Origin: Haemonchus contortus
Lineage: Eukaryota; Nematoda; Chromadorea; Rhabditida; Trichostrongylidae
Direction of reading: 5' to 3'
Assembly: GCA_000469685.2 (NCBI GenBank)
Contig: LS997564.1
Span: 26,650,459 to 26,714,458, forward strand
DNA length: 64,000 nt
Part shown: positions 52,001 through 61,599 of the stretch, in pieces
Numbering within the stretch: the stretch's first letter is position 1
Layout: the number at the start of each line of letters is the position of its first letter
Position numbers and translations under genes: made by a program
Notes under the pieces: generated by a model
The model's input: only the letters and a program-made list of their open reading frames with translations
What the model was told of the DNA's origin: nothing
Database searches by the model: none

Positions 52001-55000
52001 GTAAAGAAACAAACATCAGCGAAAGCGAAGACAAAAGCTATCCGAAGTCGACTTTTAAAATAGAGGAATTAAAGATATGTTATTACCTGCTGATGCTTCT
52101 GCAGGTCGAGCGTCCTAGTACGCATTAACTCGTATTGTTCAAGTACCTGCAATGTAAAAAAATATTAGTTATCTTACCGAAAAAAAGCAAGACAGGAAAC
52201 TCAAAAGATGCTCCAGGTCAGGTTTGTCAAATGCAACGTCGTGCAAAAATAAATTAACAGGGAAAGAAACATCGCAAAAGTTTTGAAAGATCAACCAGCA
52301 AATAATCAAAAAATTAGGAAACAAAAGTCGAGCAACTATTGGCTTCTGGGGAAAAGCCCTAGAAATTAGTAGCACAAAGTTGATGAGAAGAATGTTTAAC
52401 TGTCAAAAACTCACCGGCTGAGTTAAATGAGCTGTCGATCGGATTTGTTGCACAGGTACTTCTTGAGGTACTTGTCCTCCCATTTCGGAATGGTAAAAAT
52501 CAGAGCGCATCTGTGAACCTCCAGGCACATTAGGAACTTTGAACCGTTCGTCTGCAGCGGCAGCAGCATGTTTATACTTAAACGACACATTTAAACTCGC
52601 TATGCTCACACAATTCCGATATGTTATAAAAGAGAGTTCATGGGTAATTCTTAGAAGATTACTTCATCAACAAAAAAAAAATTAGAAACTTACAACTACA
52701 CGTTTCACTCTTGGTTGTTTTCCGCGATTCGCACGATTTTCTCTAGCTCGGCTCACAAAGTCTTGACGATTTTCCGTGTCAAGTACTCGCCACAAACGCT
52801 GGATATGTTTTACGCGGTCATTCCAATCCGGATATTTTTCCTATAATGTTACCAGTATGTAAGGAGTTGAAAGGGACAGACCCTACACACACTAGAATTT
52901 CACAAGTGACATTACTCACTTTGAGGTAAGCGTGCCTCTCGTTAGCATAGAGAACAGCCGCTTTTGTTGCCTGACTACCGAGCGGTTCATCTTCCTCCCA
53001 TCTTAAAAACGGTATGAAATTGCATAAAACAAAGACTTAAAAAAAACAAAATAATACAAAAAACAAAAGTTATCAAGCAAAGTGAGTTGAAAGTAACTAT
53101 GAATTGTGAAACGATGATTAGTAGGGTAATGGATAAAATGCCATGATCTGTATGTAAATCCTAACTCACCTTTCTGTGGTTGGATTATTTTTCTCTACAC
53201 CATCCATTTGACTGCTACTTCGCGATAACGATTTAGCTTTATTCGCCATCAAATATGCAGGAGTAGCTGGAGCTGGAGTAATGTTTGTCACGTCGTTGGG
53301 GAAAGCTAAAAGATTGCTTCGAACGCATGTGAAGTGTACGTTACACTGTATCAGTGAAATAGGCGAGATCTTGTGTACGATTAGTTTATTCGCTTTTTGA
53401 AATAATGGTAAACGTAAATTACTTGTTGGGCCAGTCGGAACAGATGACACAGGAGTGGAAGCTAGATCACTATTAGTCGAGGGCTCGAACCCATCAGCCT
53501 TCACAATGTCGAAAGCGTCTTAAAAATAGATTATTTAGCGCAATAGCATAAGAAGAGACCGTCACAATTTTTTTACCATTCAGGCTGTCATCGAAATCGT
53601 CATCCTCATCGTCTTCCATCCAGTTAGTGAAATCCATGTCCATATTATCAAGGTCGACTTCTCCAATATCAAGATTCTCGAGGATGTCAACCTAAATCAA
53701 GCGAAAATATAAGCAGTAGACAGTGCTTCCTTGTGATAAAAGCGAAGATACGCACCTCCGTCAAATCATTTTTCAGCTGCTCAGTGGCTTCATGAGAGAG
53801 TTCGTGCCCCCGTCCAACGGCTTCAATGGCGGTGGTAGTTCTCCCTTTACCATATTCCGCTAGAGATGGTTCTTCTACTACAGCATCAATCAACGCTTTT
53901 CCTTCGACCGGGCGCATTCCGAAAAAGCCTTCCTGGAACGAAGAAGATTATGGCTCGTAATGAAGTTGTATTATTTATGAAACGCACTTGAATGGCAGGA
54001 GGATAGGCGTCTTCCAGCTGACTTCGGCGCGGCTTCCGTGGCCTTTTTTGTTTCTTGTTACCGTCTTCATCGGGTAAATCATCTTCCATTGTCAATAACC
54101 GATGACGAGGAATTTTTACGAAGAATCCGCCGACTCCTGAACGAGATTTCGAGTAAAAATAAGGGACAAAGCGCAATTATTCTCTAAAAATAATACCTAG
54201 TTTAGGGACTCTTCGACCTGGTCCGCCACCTCTGCCCATGCCACGGCCACGTGTGCTCGTCGAAAGCATTTCTATTTCTTCTTGAAGGAAATCATCTTCC
54301 GTGCCATCTGGAAAATTATCTGCAGCTCGAGGTAGGATCGCTTGATCGATGAACTATGAAGTCGCACGAAGGCAGTAAAAAAAGTATTTCGTATAATTAA
54401 CGTACAGTGGTCGAAACTTTCCGATCGGTAGCCGAAGGAATCAACCGGATTAGGACGAAAGAGGCTTGGCATAAAACGCGATTGCAGTACCTCCTCAGCA
54501 GATTTGTTTAAGGCAACATTATCACATATGAGGAGGCTTGAGTGGTCGCCTTAAAATGATGTTGTGTATCTTACCGCACGCTCCACAGTAAAACTTTATG
54601 ACATGATATCTCGGATAAAACTAGAAAAAGAAAAAAAGGTCAACTAACTTAATCCCATCAGGGCAGATGTCGTTCTGCTATTTGGTCGACACGCCGAGCA
54701 ACGCATTTTATTGGCTGATGCGGACTCCAACATCTCATCGTTGTAAAGATCCTCACATGTTCCATGATACCACCTAGCAATTCATGAATAAAGCAACGGT
54801 AGCACTTTGAAAGGACCTCTGACAAGCACTGCTTACTTACCGAGCGCAAGCACTGCACTTGATGATCTTCTCGCCGATGTTATAGAGTTTGGAACATTTA
54901 GGACATTTTCTTAAAGAACTGCAAGTAGTGCACAGCCCTTCTCGAGATAAGTCGGTACCGGATGTGACTCTAACGTTACACCGACGACATCGTGCACACC

Positions 55001-57795
55001 TAAAATGATGTGAGAATGAAAATGCTTCACAAGCAAGAGATTATAGTATTTAGTTTAAACTTACCACTGACACCTCCACGGACCATTAGGAATGCGGTCG
55101 AGGGGCGGAGATAGACAATAAATGTGGAAAGAAACGTCGCACTCCTCACAGAGAAGCAATTTCGACTCATCCTTGCCTTCCCCACAACCTTCGCATATCG
55201 TGCAGTCAAGACATCGCCAACCTCGATTGACAACAGCTTGATTCAACTGAAAATTGAGAACTCGACAAAATGGCAAGTCTAATTGAACCGAATTGGCCTT
55301 GCCTGATTACTAACCTTATCATGTAAGCCGACACAGTAGGTGTGAAAGGTTTGAGCGCAATTACAGCATGCAACCATGGAACTTTCTTGAGTATGGGGCT
55401 TTCCAACTGCGCCGCACACGAGGCATATGCTCGACTGAACACTTACGAAATCAGATTCATGAAGAGATTAAAGCAGGAAAAAAACACAGATCAAAATAAT
55501 ATTCGAAGAAAAAAGCAATTTGTGCTATCAAAATCTAAATCACATTTTGAAAATAAGGTAAATCCAAATTACCTGTTGCATGTACTGGTCTTGCGCATCA
55601 CATATAATGGCTGTTCTGACGTACTCCACATCATCGGCCCGAGCATTTCGATCATCATCTTCTCCCAACATGGTCTCATCCACCTGTTTGATTTATTCCA
55701 TGTAGACATATGACCAAAAAGTTAGAGGGAAATCGCTGAATACCTCTCGAATTTGTGGCTGTTGTTGATGCAACTGTAACTGCTGCTGTTGTTGTTGCTG
55801 CATTATAATTTGTTGAAGAACGGCGCTTTGTTGTAACTGCGAATTTGCTCCGCTGTAAAAGTTTGATTCAGAACAAAAATTGAAGAACAACCATGCGTTA
55901 ATCCATTCACAGTTGAGAGTAGCAGTTTCAAGATTACTTCAAAGCGAATCGACATAAAACAACACCGCAGTAACTCCTTACCGCCCTCGTCCTCGGCCGC
56001 GACCTGTACCAGGGGCTTTTCCTATTCCGTTGACTTTCAATCCTCGTTTTCCGCGTTTCCCTCGGGTGGAAGGAGGAAAAATCGAGGGATCACCACTTGG
56101 TGGTTTTGCTCCTCTCGTTTTGGAGGAACTACCACGACCTGGTTTCTTCTTCGCGCCACCACGACCTCGAGATGTATAACCTCCTCGGGAGCTAAACAAG
56201 GAAAAATCGAAACAAAGATCGTAGCGGTAGTCAAAAATCCACATGATTTGTTACGCACCTTCCAGGAACGAAATCCTCATCTACGTCAGATGGCGAATTC
56301 TCAGGGTAAAATGGAGAATTACGCGCAGAATCACTCGTGGTAGCTGGAGAGGAGATACCTTCCGACATGTTGTACACGTCCACGTTGAAGTCCGGAACAA
56401 CTGCCCCAGTAGTGACTGGGGAACTTGATCGAAAAGGATTGAGCGTCAAATCAGATACGGATGTTGATGAAGGAACCGTGATGGAGTCTAAAAGCGATGT
56501 CATGAACCCGAAGATAACGAAATTAGAGTAGGATAAAGTTTGTGGCGCTGACTTCATAACGCAGCATAAACAAAAAAAACTTACCAGATTCGGCACCAAG
56601 TGGAGAAGCTGGTCCGATAGCGGCAGATAACATGATGTCCCCAACAAGTGGTGACCTTCGGCAAGACGCACAAACAAATTCGGTCATGTTAACATCAGAT
56701 CTATCGCATTCACGATGAACGAACCTCAAAAGGATGACCTTATAAAAAATTGGAATAAAATAAATGTAAGAAGCAGAAACCAAACAAGTAGCTTCACTAC
56801 GCATTCGATGACCACATAGAACTAAACATGCTACTTGTCCAGCTCAACTACGATGGCATCGGGTGAATTTACTTCTACGATATGCCTGATTATGGACATC
56901 AATTTCTATTTGGAAGGGATGACGACCACTTCTGCGGCCATTTTCATAACTGAAGGTTTGCATTCACTCGGTGCGTCCTACATGAAATGGCAGCTCTTCT
57001 TTGAGATCATCGCCCTTGCGATATAGTTTGACTAAGGTGTGCCTACTGTATCCGACTATGTAACCCTTTCAGACAATAAGCTTTAAAACAAAACCAGACA
57101 CACCAAAGAGGCGTCCAGAACAAAAGAAGCTACGAATGCCTATTCCTCTCAGAAAAGAAAAAAAAAGACTGGAATCAAAGCAAAAGAAAGAAAAACTATT
57201 CTCGGCATTTCTTAACTTACTTTTTGCAGGACGTACAAACACGAGCCGCATTATGATTGAGCACAAGACCTGAGCACAACGGACATACAAGTCCAACCCC
57301 CATTTGCATTGCTCCACCTACACCTGAACAAGTGTCGCATACTTCAGCAGCTCCACCACCCAGAAAGCCACTGCCACACTCGATGCACTGAAAATAGTCA
57401 ATCATTCACATTAAAAGGAGACTTATTTGAAGGAAGCGAGAACTCATCTTTACAAACTCAGTAACTCGAATATCAACGTAGTGAAAACAATTCCGGATCG
57501 TCATACAAGATCGAAACTCACCATACGAGTTTCTATTTTCGCCTCCAACATTTTGACGGTGCCGTTTTCGAGGCTATTATCAACGTAACCATTCGCCGAT
57601 ATCTTGGCAGGATTGTCCTCTCTGAAAGATCCCGTTTTGAACGAACCCTACAACTGTAAGTCGGTGGAAAGGGTCAGCAGAACAGCAGATCACATTGAAA
57701 AAGTAATAAACTAACGCTAGTTTGGTTGCAAAGGCGTCGAGACGTAATGACTTTTGCTGCTTGGACGATACGATTAGAGAGTGATCTCCGTTCAT
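42266..57795 (-). CDS. set-16: Histone H3-lysine-4 methyltransferase, KMT2C/KMT2D (MLL3/4) family, SET-16 orthologue; 48 exons
   Basis: Catalytic subunit of a COMPASS-like complex that methylates histone H3 lysine 4, mainly at enhancers; acts in the nucleus. I traced 48 exons by translating the minus strand and requiring GT..AG borders with matching phase. They sum to 6,957 nt, an uninterrupted frame of about 2,318 aa plus stop, close to the roughly 2,475 aa I recall for C. elegans SET-16. Domain order (Cys-rich/PHD cluster, HMG-like, coiled coil, ePHD, FYRN, FYRC, Win motif, SET, post-SET) is diagnostic of MLL3/4. The start is the ATG at 57795-57793, with an in-frame TAA shortly upstream; a noncoding 5' exon is possible. 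The stop is TAG at 42268-42266. No AATAAA follows closely; a TATAAA variant lies at 42134-42129. The least certain junction is the acceptor at 54340, chosen because it keeps frame. Exon coordinates are in the block entries. Confidence 0.95.
43313..45222 (-). CDS. set-16: set-16 exons 41-44: FYRN/FYRC module and WDR5-interaction (Win) motif
   Basis: Exons: 45075-45222, 44818-44954, 43532-43698, 43313-43451 (about residues 1952-2148). Exon 41 completes FYRN ([18 protein letters not shown]) and starts FYRC ([19 protein letters not shown]). Exon 42 continues [20 protein letters not shown] to [18 protein letters not shown], collinear with the FYRC of MLL (VWDRIIEPV...GEDLFGL). Exon 43 contains [19 protein letters not shown]; the Arg near residue 2079 corresponds to the central Win-motif arginine that MLL proteins insert into WDR5. 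Exon 44 is a Ser/Gly/Arg linker. Intron 42, about 1.1 kb, contains an inverted repeat at 44142-44227. Confidence 0.94.
44142..44227. repeat. Inverted repeat in set-16 intron 42
   Basis: Outer arms GCGCATTCATACTAGG (44142-44157) and its exact complement (44212-44227), with an inner CCCCGG/CCGGGG pair. It could be the core of a small MITE. The surrounding sequence (TATGGGCATGTTTG at about 44069) recurs in inverted form near 48990, also in a set-16 intron. Confidence 0.8.
45281..47851 (-). CDS. set-16: set-16 exons 36-40: extended PHD (ePHD) and start of FYRN
   Basis: Exons: 47744-47851, 46721-46858, 46314-46490, 45912-46097, 45281-45517 (about residues 1670-1951). The ePHD runs from [19 protein letters not shown] through [15 protein letters not shown] to [23 protein letters not shown] and TFFCTKHPE. 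This is the C2HC pre-PHD plus atypical PHD that, in mammalian MLL4, binds the H4 tail (established knowledge). FYRN begins in exon 40 with [16 protein letters not shown], matching the LRVGNLVFHSIGQLLP type of MLL proteins, and continues with FHNATHIFP. Introns 35-37 are longer (383-885 bp) than the typical 40-300 bp here. Confidence 0.93.
48234..52146 (-). CDS. set-16: set-16 exons 23-35: coiled coil, Pro/Gln-rich linker and a Cys pair region
   Basis: Exons: 52087-52146, 51871-51981, 51655-51723, 51189-51539, 51033-51122, 50747-50965, 50504-50669, 50125-50281, 49880-50066, 49537-49714, 48656-48810, 48506-48568, 48234-48350 (about residues 1029-1669). Exons 23-25 form a charged heptad-rich coiled coil containing [16 protein letters not shown], which matches RKQKKALNAKQR of mammalian MLL3. 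Exon 26 is Pro/Gly/Ala/Gln-rich. LxxLL-type sequences occur in exon 25 (LQILL) and exon 28 (LKRLL); in vertebrate MLL3/4 such motifs contact nuclear receptors, but function here is inference. Exons 33-34 hold CRACDRS and CFCSMKC, probably a zinc site preceding the ePHD. Intron 32 (48811-49536) carries a fold-back repeat. Confidence 0.85.
49180..49421. mobile_element. Fold-back MITE in set-16 intron 32
   Basis: Two inverted arms of about 100 bp (49180-49279 and 49322-49421) separated by a 42-nt loop, starting TACATTCGTGCGATTC and ending with its complement. The arms differ at roughly 15-20 positions. Outer TA dinucleotides may be the target duplication. Weaker pairing may extend to about 49165 and 49436. 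It lies within an intron, so it will be transcribed as a long hairpin with set-16 pre-mRNA. Confidence 0.85.
52415..54549 (-). CDS. set-16: set-16 exons 13-22: acidic/basic linker and HMG-box-like domain
   Basis: Exons: 54406-54549, 54197-54340, 53988-54136, 53756-53932, 53577-53691, 53423-53518, 53170-53305, 52920-53001, 52694-52840, 52415-52576 (about residues 578-1028). It contains a basic [12 protein letters not shown] stretch (likely nuclear localisation), a strongly acidic [12 protein letters not shown] run, and an HMG-like segment in exons 20-21 with [23 protein letters not shown] and [13 protein letters not shown]. The last two align with the HMG box of mammalian MLL3/4 (NDRVRQIQKLW...KARDNRAA). 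The exon 13/14 border is the weakest: the acceptor at 54340 (ATCAAG) is chosen because the more upstream TCATAG would break frame. Confidence 0.85.
54649..55434 (-). CDS. set-16: set-16 exons 9-12: PHD-finger cluster
   Basis: Exons: 55315-55434, 55065-55246, 54841-54999, 54649-54773 (about residues 383-577). In order: a PHD starting CLVCGAVG with [13 protein letters not shown]; a second, [10 protein letters not shown], with [15 protein letters not shown] and then the PPL..PNGPWRC signature; then [20 protein letters not shown] and [12 protein letters not shown] ending MRCSACRP. This tandem array matches the second PHD cluster of MLL3/4, which in mammals reads histone tails (established knowledge). 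The zinc ligand series Cys4-His-Cys3 is visible in the first two fingers. Splice phases join precisely: exon 10 ends TG and exon 11 supplies G to make Trp, and exon 11 ends CG with G from exon 12 making Arg. Confidence 0.92.
55573..57795 (-). CDS. set-16: set-16 exons 1-8: N-terminus, Cys-rich treble-clef region, RG-rich and polyQ segments
   Basis: Exons: 57716-57795, 57522-57621, 57221-57387, 56585-56724, 56259-56487, 55982-56191, 55744-55852, 55573-55683 (residues 1 to about 382). Exons 3-4 encode paired Cys motifs ([34 protein letters not shown]), resembling the last finger of the first PHD cluster in vertebrate MLL3/4, where a WVHLEC segment is followed by CxxC. Exon 5 is Ser/Thr/Pro-rich. 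Exon 6 is rich in Arg, Gly and Lys with repeated RGRG and ends in GRGRGR. Exon 7 carries a polyglutamine tract of seven consecutive Gln. Exon 8 is acidic. The first two PHD fingers of vertebrate MLL3/4 are not apparent, so the nematode N-terminal cluster looks reduced. The Cys spacing is read directly; its homology is inferred. Confidence 0.85.
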
Positions 57796-59399
57796 AACCA
57801 ATAGTTAGCAGCCCATCGTGTAGATTATTCTTTCTTGTCCTGTTAGTTTTGGAATCTTAAAACTTCTATAAACACAGCAATTTAACACTGTCTCGAAAAA
57901 ACGGCATGTAAAAGTTTTCGGCTCTACAATCATGATACCAAGATAAAACAAAATGTTACGAGCGCTGCCTAAATAAACATCTTGTTCGAATTATAGCAAA
58001 GGAACGATTCACGGCAAATTCTATGTGCAAGTAGCGTATAACTTTAGATGAGCAAGGAAGAACACTTTGGGAAAACTTCCAGAAGTCACACATTCACTGT
58101 GTGATGTTCCCGATGTCAACACTCAGTTAAATCTACTTTTTGCAGAGAGAAAAAACTTTTTCATCTAGTCATCGGCCAGGGTAATCATTAGAGTTGCAAA
58201 GGGGACTGCTCAAAGTAAGCTACTCTAATTTTCGGCGTCGATTTAAAACTGGACTCTTTCAGTAATGGATCCATATAGATCACTGCAATGTTGTAGAATG
58301 GCTGGAAGACTGAGTGTGGTGCTCAGGTCTTGAATGTTATGAAGACTATACCATCTAATAAGGAATATTCCACAGAACACCCTCACCACAAAATGCTAAC
58401 TGCAGAAAGATGGATATACAAAACAACAGATTTAAAAATTTACAAACCAAATGGACATAGCGTCAACCTCACACGCAAGACTCTACTTACCAAAAGATCA
58501 TCTTTTGTTTAGAAGTGTGTTCATAGTCGAATAAAGCCTCTTGTTATTTTCGAGTAAAAAAAACTAAAAGTCGTACAAACTTCTGCTACCAAACAGCCCA
58601 CATTAAAAAACTTAGATACAAGCAGGAAGGGCTTCGCATAAAGACGAGCTCAAGATTTTATGAAAACGAAAACATTAGATCAACCACTTGAATTAAGCCA
58701 TCCAGAACGGATAAAACTTTTAGATTGCGATTTGACTAACCTAGGGGTAGTGCTCTCTTCTATTACTATTGCAGTGCTAACATCGTGAAGTGTTTCAGCG
58801 GTATTAAGAAAATCCTGACAGTAAAATTATATTCCTTCGAGAACCCGATTATCAGTTCAATCACTCAGGTGGTCGTCCTATGTCAAAAGGAAAAAAACAC
58901 CAACATTAAGTATTCGTCACTAAAAGTGGAGTATAACATCTGATTAAAAGTAAGGTAAAACGAGTAAGGAAGAGCTCAGAGAGTTAAGGTTTAGTAAAGA
59001 AGTATACCAAACTGTGTAAATAAATCACTGGAAATATTCTAAATGAGCTACGATAATTTACAGAAATGGCGTTCAAAACAAGCTAGTTCAATAAAAATGG
59101 TCCACAGCGTCAAGATGAGAAAATGCGGTAATAAGCAACATTACAGCGAATCAAGGGATAGTATCTGAGCAGAACTGTTTTTAACAAGACTGCTTTGTGC
59201 AGTTAAGAGCTTGGAACTCTTCCATGTTTGTGCATTGTCATTAAAATGTAATCAACAACAATTCAGGCAACCAATACAGTTGTAAGTGAAACTACGTGAA
59301 AAGCCTTCTTAACTCTGCAGAAGAGCACTAACACACATAGCCGAAAACAAGAAAGTTTACTACTGAAGAAGGAAGAAAAGTCCTGCGAAGCAAACAACC
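57796..59399. promoter_or_regulatory. 5' flank of set-16 (no coding sequence seen)
   Basis: About 1.6 kb of AT-rich sequence upstream of the set-16 ATG. An in-frame stop precedes the start codon. A possible AG acceptor sits about 45 nt upstream (near 57839), but its pyrimidine tract is poor, so trans-splicing is not demonstrable. No convincing exon or TATA element was recognised. It is called regulatory only by position. Confidence 0.3.
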
Positions 59400-59770
59400 G
59401 TGGACGGGACCGGGAACCCATGAACGGGTCGTGAACCCGAATATCGACTAGAATGCAGAGCGAAAATTCGGGTATCGATCGCTGTCAACTTGCCAAGGCT
59501 TTTCTCGGCCTTCTCCGCGTTCGCTCAACGCTGCTCACGGCTTGGCTGCCCGCTAAACACAGTGTGCGAGTGGTTGTTGGGTTGCCGCGAAGGCGGATGA
59601 GAGTCTCTCGCTGCGATGCGGTCACGTCGCGGCTGACGAGTCGCCCGGTACAGCTGGGCGTGGAGGGCCGCGAGGCGATGTGGGGGGTCGAGGGTCGACG
59701 CTGGGGGATGGGCTGCTTCGGAGGGACGTGGCTATTCGTCGTGGGAAGGAGGGGTAAAGTCGAGTTTCCC
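59400..59770. promoter_or_regulatory. GC-rich island upstream of set-16
   Basis: A roughly 370-bp block much richer in G, C and CpG than its flanks, lying 1.6 kb upstream of the set-16 start. Both strands are open for about 107 codons here, but the predicted peptides are Arg/Pro-rich and unlike any family I know, as expected from high GC alone. It could be the distal promoter or a noncoding first exon of set-16, or the promoter of an unseen plus-strand gene. Confidence 0.3.
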
Positions 59771-60225
59771 TTGTGACTATGGAACCATTTGTGAAATTTG
59801 GGAAGCAAAATGGGCTATTAGCAGGATAGCACTATCACTTCTTTCTTCTCAGAATGGGGGTCTTAGTAGCGCCTGGATTTCAGCGTGATTATTCGCACTA
59901 TATGAGCGTCCCTACCTAGTTCTTCTTGGAAATAGATCAGGTCACGACAGCGTAAATTGATGATGCTGGAAGACTCGATGATTTAGTACTTCATCAAAAC
60001 AACCTTGTACAGTTTATAGTCGTGGTATTGATTTTGCGGAAACCCCGTTTCATAGAAATATGAAGTTCGCCCATGAGTAGATGACTGCCTTAGGTGCATG
60101 AAAGGAAGCCTACGAGCTCGTTGCACTTCAATTTGGGATCATGAGAACCTCTGGGGTTTGGGTATTTCTTCATTCAACTTCACTCTTATGAGAGTGGGCA
60201 CGTTTAAATGACTCTAATTGTTTAT

Positions 60226-60478
60226 GGTGGTGGTGTAGCGGCAAGTGGCATTATATCTCACACGTATGGTCACGAGTTCGAATCGTGGGACATCAAGCCT
60301 AGGCTAACCAAGCCTTCCAATCCCTCTGGAGTCGTTTAATTGGTACTAGAATCATCTGGAAGGATAAAAGCACCGACTTGTACTTTGGCTGCCCACCACA
60401 AGTCATTCAATACTCCACCACGATTCTGAACCGAAGTTGAATGCGGAGCGTATCCGTCAGACGGTTTTGATTAACGCC
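60226..60478 (+). mobile_element. tRNA-derived SINE copy
   Basis: A box GTGGTGTAGCGGCAAGTGGC, B box ACGAGTTCGAATCGTGG, GGCTAACCAAGCCTTCC, CAAGTCATTCAATAC, then the tail CCACGATTCTGAACCGAAG and GCGGAGCGTATCC. Confidence 0.75.
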
Positions 60479-60799
60479 TGAAGTCCTTCAATCCGTGTAA
60501 TTGACTATACCTGAATCCATGACTTATCCAAACCTTTCGAGTGCAATCCCCTAAGTCAGTTTTGAACCCTATGGTTTCATCGTACTTGCGGATGTGTGTT
60601 GCCTCACTTTCCTACTCGACTCTGCATCAAATTTATCACATTTTATCTGTTCTGTTAAGCAGTTGTTGGCTCCACATACAGAGAAATTCATTCGTTCACG
60701 ATGGAACTTCTAGCCATCCGCCCTTTTCCCCAAGAATCCAAGATCATTGAAATCCGTCTTGTAGGGAACGTGCATTTAGGAGTTTCAGTGTTTTCATCT

Positions 60800-61295
60800 T
60801 GAGCCATTTATCCCTTTGTTATCTTTCTCCAAGAGGAGTTCAGCGATGTGAGCCGGCAGCATCACTGAACTCCAGCTGCAGCTGGGATCAAGCTAAACGC
60901 ATTAGGCAGCCTAACGATAAGAAAGGGAAGTTATTCAGTAAGGAGGGGATGGCTAAAAGCTTAAAAATAACGAAGTCCTGCTCCATGCTCTCTTGCCACC
61001 GTCATCCTCGTCATGACGTCAGCAGCGGCTATTTCTTCTACGCTGACGTTGACCGCCCTTCAAGCCACTCATCGGATTTCTCGAGACGGCAGGTCATCGT
61101 GCGCATAAGCGCAAGCCTCATATTCGTAACACGGAGTGACGTTTTGTTGGAAACTCCAGCTGCGGTGTTGCTGGAGATCTTAAACATTGTAGTGGTACAT
61201 CGCCTACACGCACGGGGCTACGCCGCCATGTTAGCGCTGGAGCACGCTATTTCAAGCCACCGCGACTGGGTTGCGCGGTTTTTGTGCACCTAATG
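60800..61295 (+). other. Unassigned open frame upstream of the RTE remnant
   Basis: A 164-codon frame (60799-61293) in relatively GC-rich sequence. Its translation is low in recognisable structure, has no signal or domain I know, and lies directly before a decayed LINE. I consider it repeat-derived or chance; it is listed because it is among the longest plus-strand frames. Confidence 0.15.
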
Positions 61296-61599
61296 TCAAA
61301 GATTTGTCATGGTTAATAAGTAGACGCCCACGAATCTCCCTCACTGAAGGTCCTCCCTTATTGAAGGATCACTGACCGGTCGGTGAGGTAGCAAATTGCT
61401 CACTCGAAGTCCCCCGTTTTCGTCCAGAGACGCAGGTAGTTTCAGAAGACTGCTTCTAATGTGTGGGGTAGATTCACATCGATCAATCCCCCCTGCAAGT
61501 GTGAGTCCCTCAAGTGTTAGAGCCTGGCAAGCTACTACTAGCTACTAGCTACTAGCCAAGTGGATATTCATATGACGAAAAAATTATATAAATGGGCCT

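Noticed and set aside
59453..59808. 107-codon frames on both strands
   Set aside because: Mirror-image open frames in GC-rich DNA with Arg/Pro-rich translations; not supported as protein.
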